Source: an uncultured Chloroflexales bacterium (GTDB lineage Bacteria > Chloroflexota > Chloroflexia > Chloroflexales > Chloroflexaceae). From it: DNA of 39,449 nt. The translations under genes were made by a program, and so were the position numbers. The notes under the pieces were generated by a model, which was not told the origin of the DNA, did not search any database, and worked only from the letters and a program-made list of their open reading frames with translations. The stretch is from contig CAKZSI010000027.1 of the NCBI GenBank assembly GCA_937918935.1, positions 1 through 39,449 of the forward strand, given 5' to 3'. Shown one piece after another: positions 39,320 to 39,449 of this stretch. Numbering within the stretch: position 1 is the stretch's first letter; every line of letters starts with the position of its first letter.

Positions 39320-39449
39320 TCCCACGCAGAGTTTGATCCTGGCTCAGGACGAACGCTGGCGGCGTGCCTAATGCATGCAAGTCGAACGCAGGGCGCTTGC
39401 GCCGCTGCGTGGCGCACGGCTGAGGAACACGTGGGTATCTGCCCCGGAG
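39320..39449 (+). rRNA. 16S ribosomal RNA, 5' end (partial)
   Basis: The universal 5' sequence AGAGTTTGATCCTGGCTCAG begins at 39328, followed by GACGAACGCTGGCGGCGTGC and CTAATGCATGCAAGTCGAAC, then GCGCACGGCTGAGGAACACG. The mature end is estimated ~8 nt before the AGAGTTT block. The remainder of the gene lies outside the window. The pattern GTGCCTAATGCATGCAAGTC with GGCTGAGGAACACGTGGGT is consistent with Chloroflexia. A GTGA..TCAC-type stem (about 39290-39320) just upstream may be part of the processing stalk. Confidence 0.93.

Overview
This 39.4 kb, GC-rich window most likely comes from a filamentous anoxygenic phototroph of the Chloroflexota (class Chloroflexia, order Chloroflexales). The two main signs are a blue-copper lipoprotein of the auracyanin type (6220-6723) and the first ~130 nt of a 16S rRNA gene with a Chloroflexus/Roseiflexus-like 5' end at the right edge. 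No species is claimed.

Layout. 1-5.9 kb: 5' part of a MalT-like LuxR regulator, a MITE-like element, ribose-5-phosphate isomerase B, a GT4 glycosyltransferase, a GH67-like (alpha-glucuronidase-like) protein with a membrane tail, and a decayed AIM24-family pseudogene. 6.2-8.4 kb: auracyanin, and an RluB/RsuA-type pseudouridine synthase with a long Arg/Glu-rich repeat tail. 9-11.5 kb: two signal-less HtrA-like serine proteases in a row, then a LuxR-type regulator with a degenerate receiver. 11.7-15 kb: a B12-binding radical SAM enzyme, convergent with a multi-pass GT-C-like membrane protein. 15.3-18.8 kb: a pseudokinase-TM-SH3 protein, a GNAT acetyltransferase and an AI-2E-family (PerM-like) permease. 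19-26 kb: an XRE-cupin regulator, divergent from a tight four-gene phospho-signalling cluster (zinc-ribbon PP2C; zinc-ribbon/PP2C with a possible degenerate kinase region; VWA; zinc-ribbon FHA). 26.1-32 kb: an OmpR-type two-component pair whose kinase carries a PepSY-like sensor, divergent from a PepSY protein, a small Pro-rich membrane protein, ApbE (FAD:protein FMN transferase) and a ferric-reductase-like haem membrane protein. 32.2-36.4 kb: ethanolamine permease and EutBC. 36.6-38.7 kb: an exported PQQ-like beta-propeller protein. 38.8-39.4 kb: two tandem consensus promoters, each followed by a near-identical ~125-nt leader ending in an intrinsic terminator, then the 16S rRNA.

How the genes fit together. 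Three ensembles stand out. (1) The PP2C/VWA/FHA cluster, with the nearby pseudokinase, looks like a variant of the TerY-P-type VWA-phosphatase-kinase triads, but no active kinase is visible here. (2) The PepSY/ApbE/ferric-reductase operon faces its own two-component system across a symmetric four-site operator; it looks like an extracytoplasmic flavin/haem electron-transfer module under redox or metal control. (3) The duplicated rRNA leader, with a terminator before the 16S gene, suggests antitermination control or a pair of small RNAs. The intergenic regions also hold several families of dispersed hairpins, some of which double as terminators or promoters.
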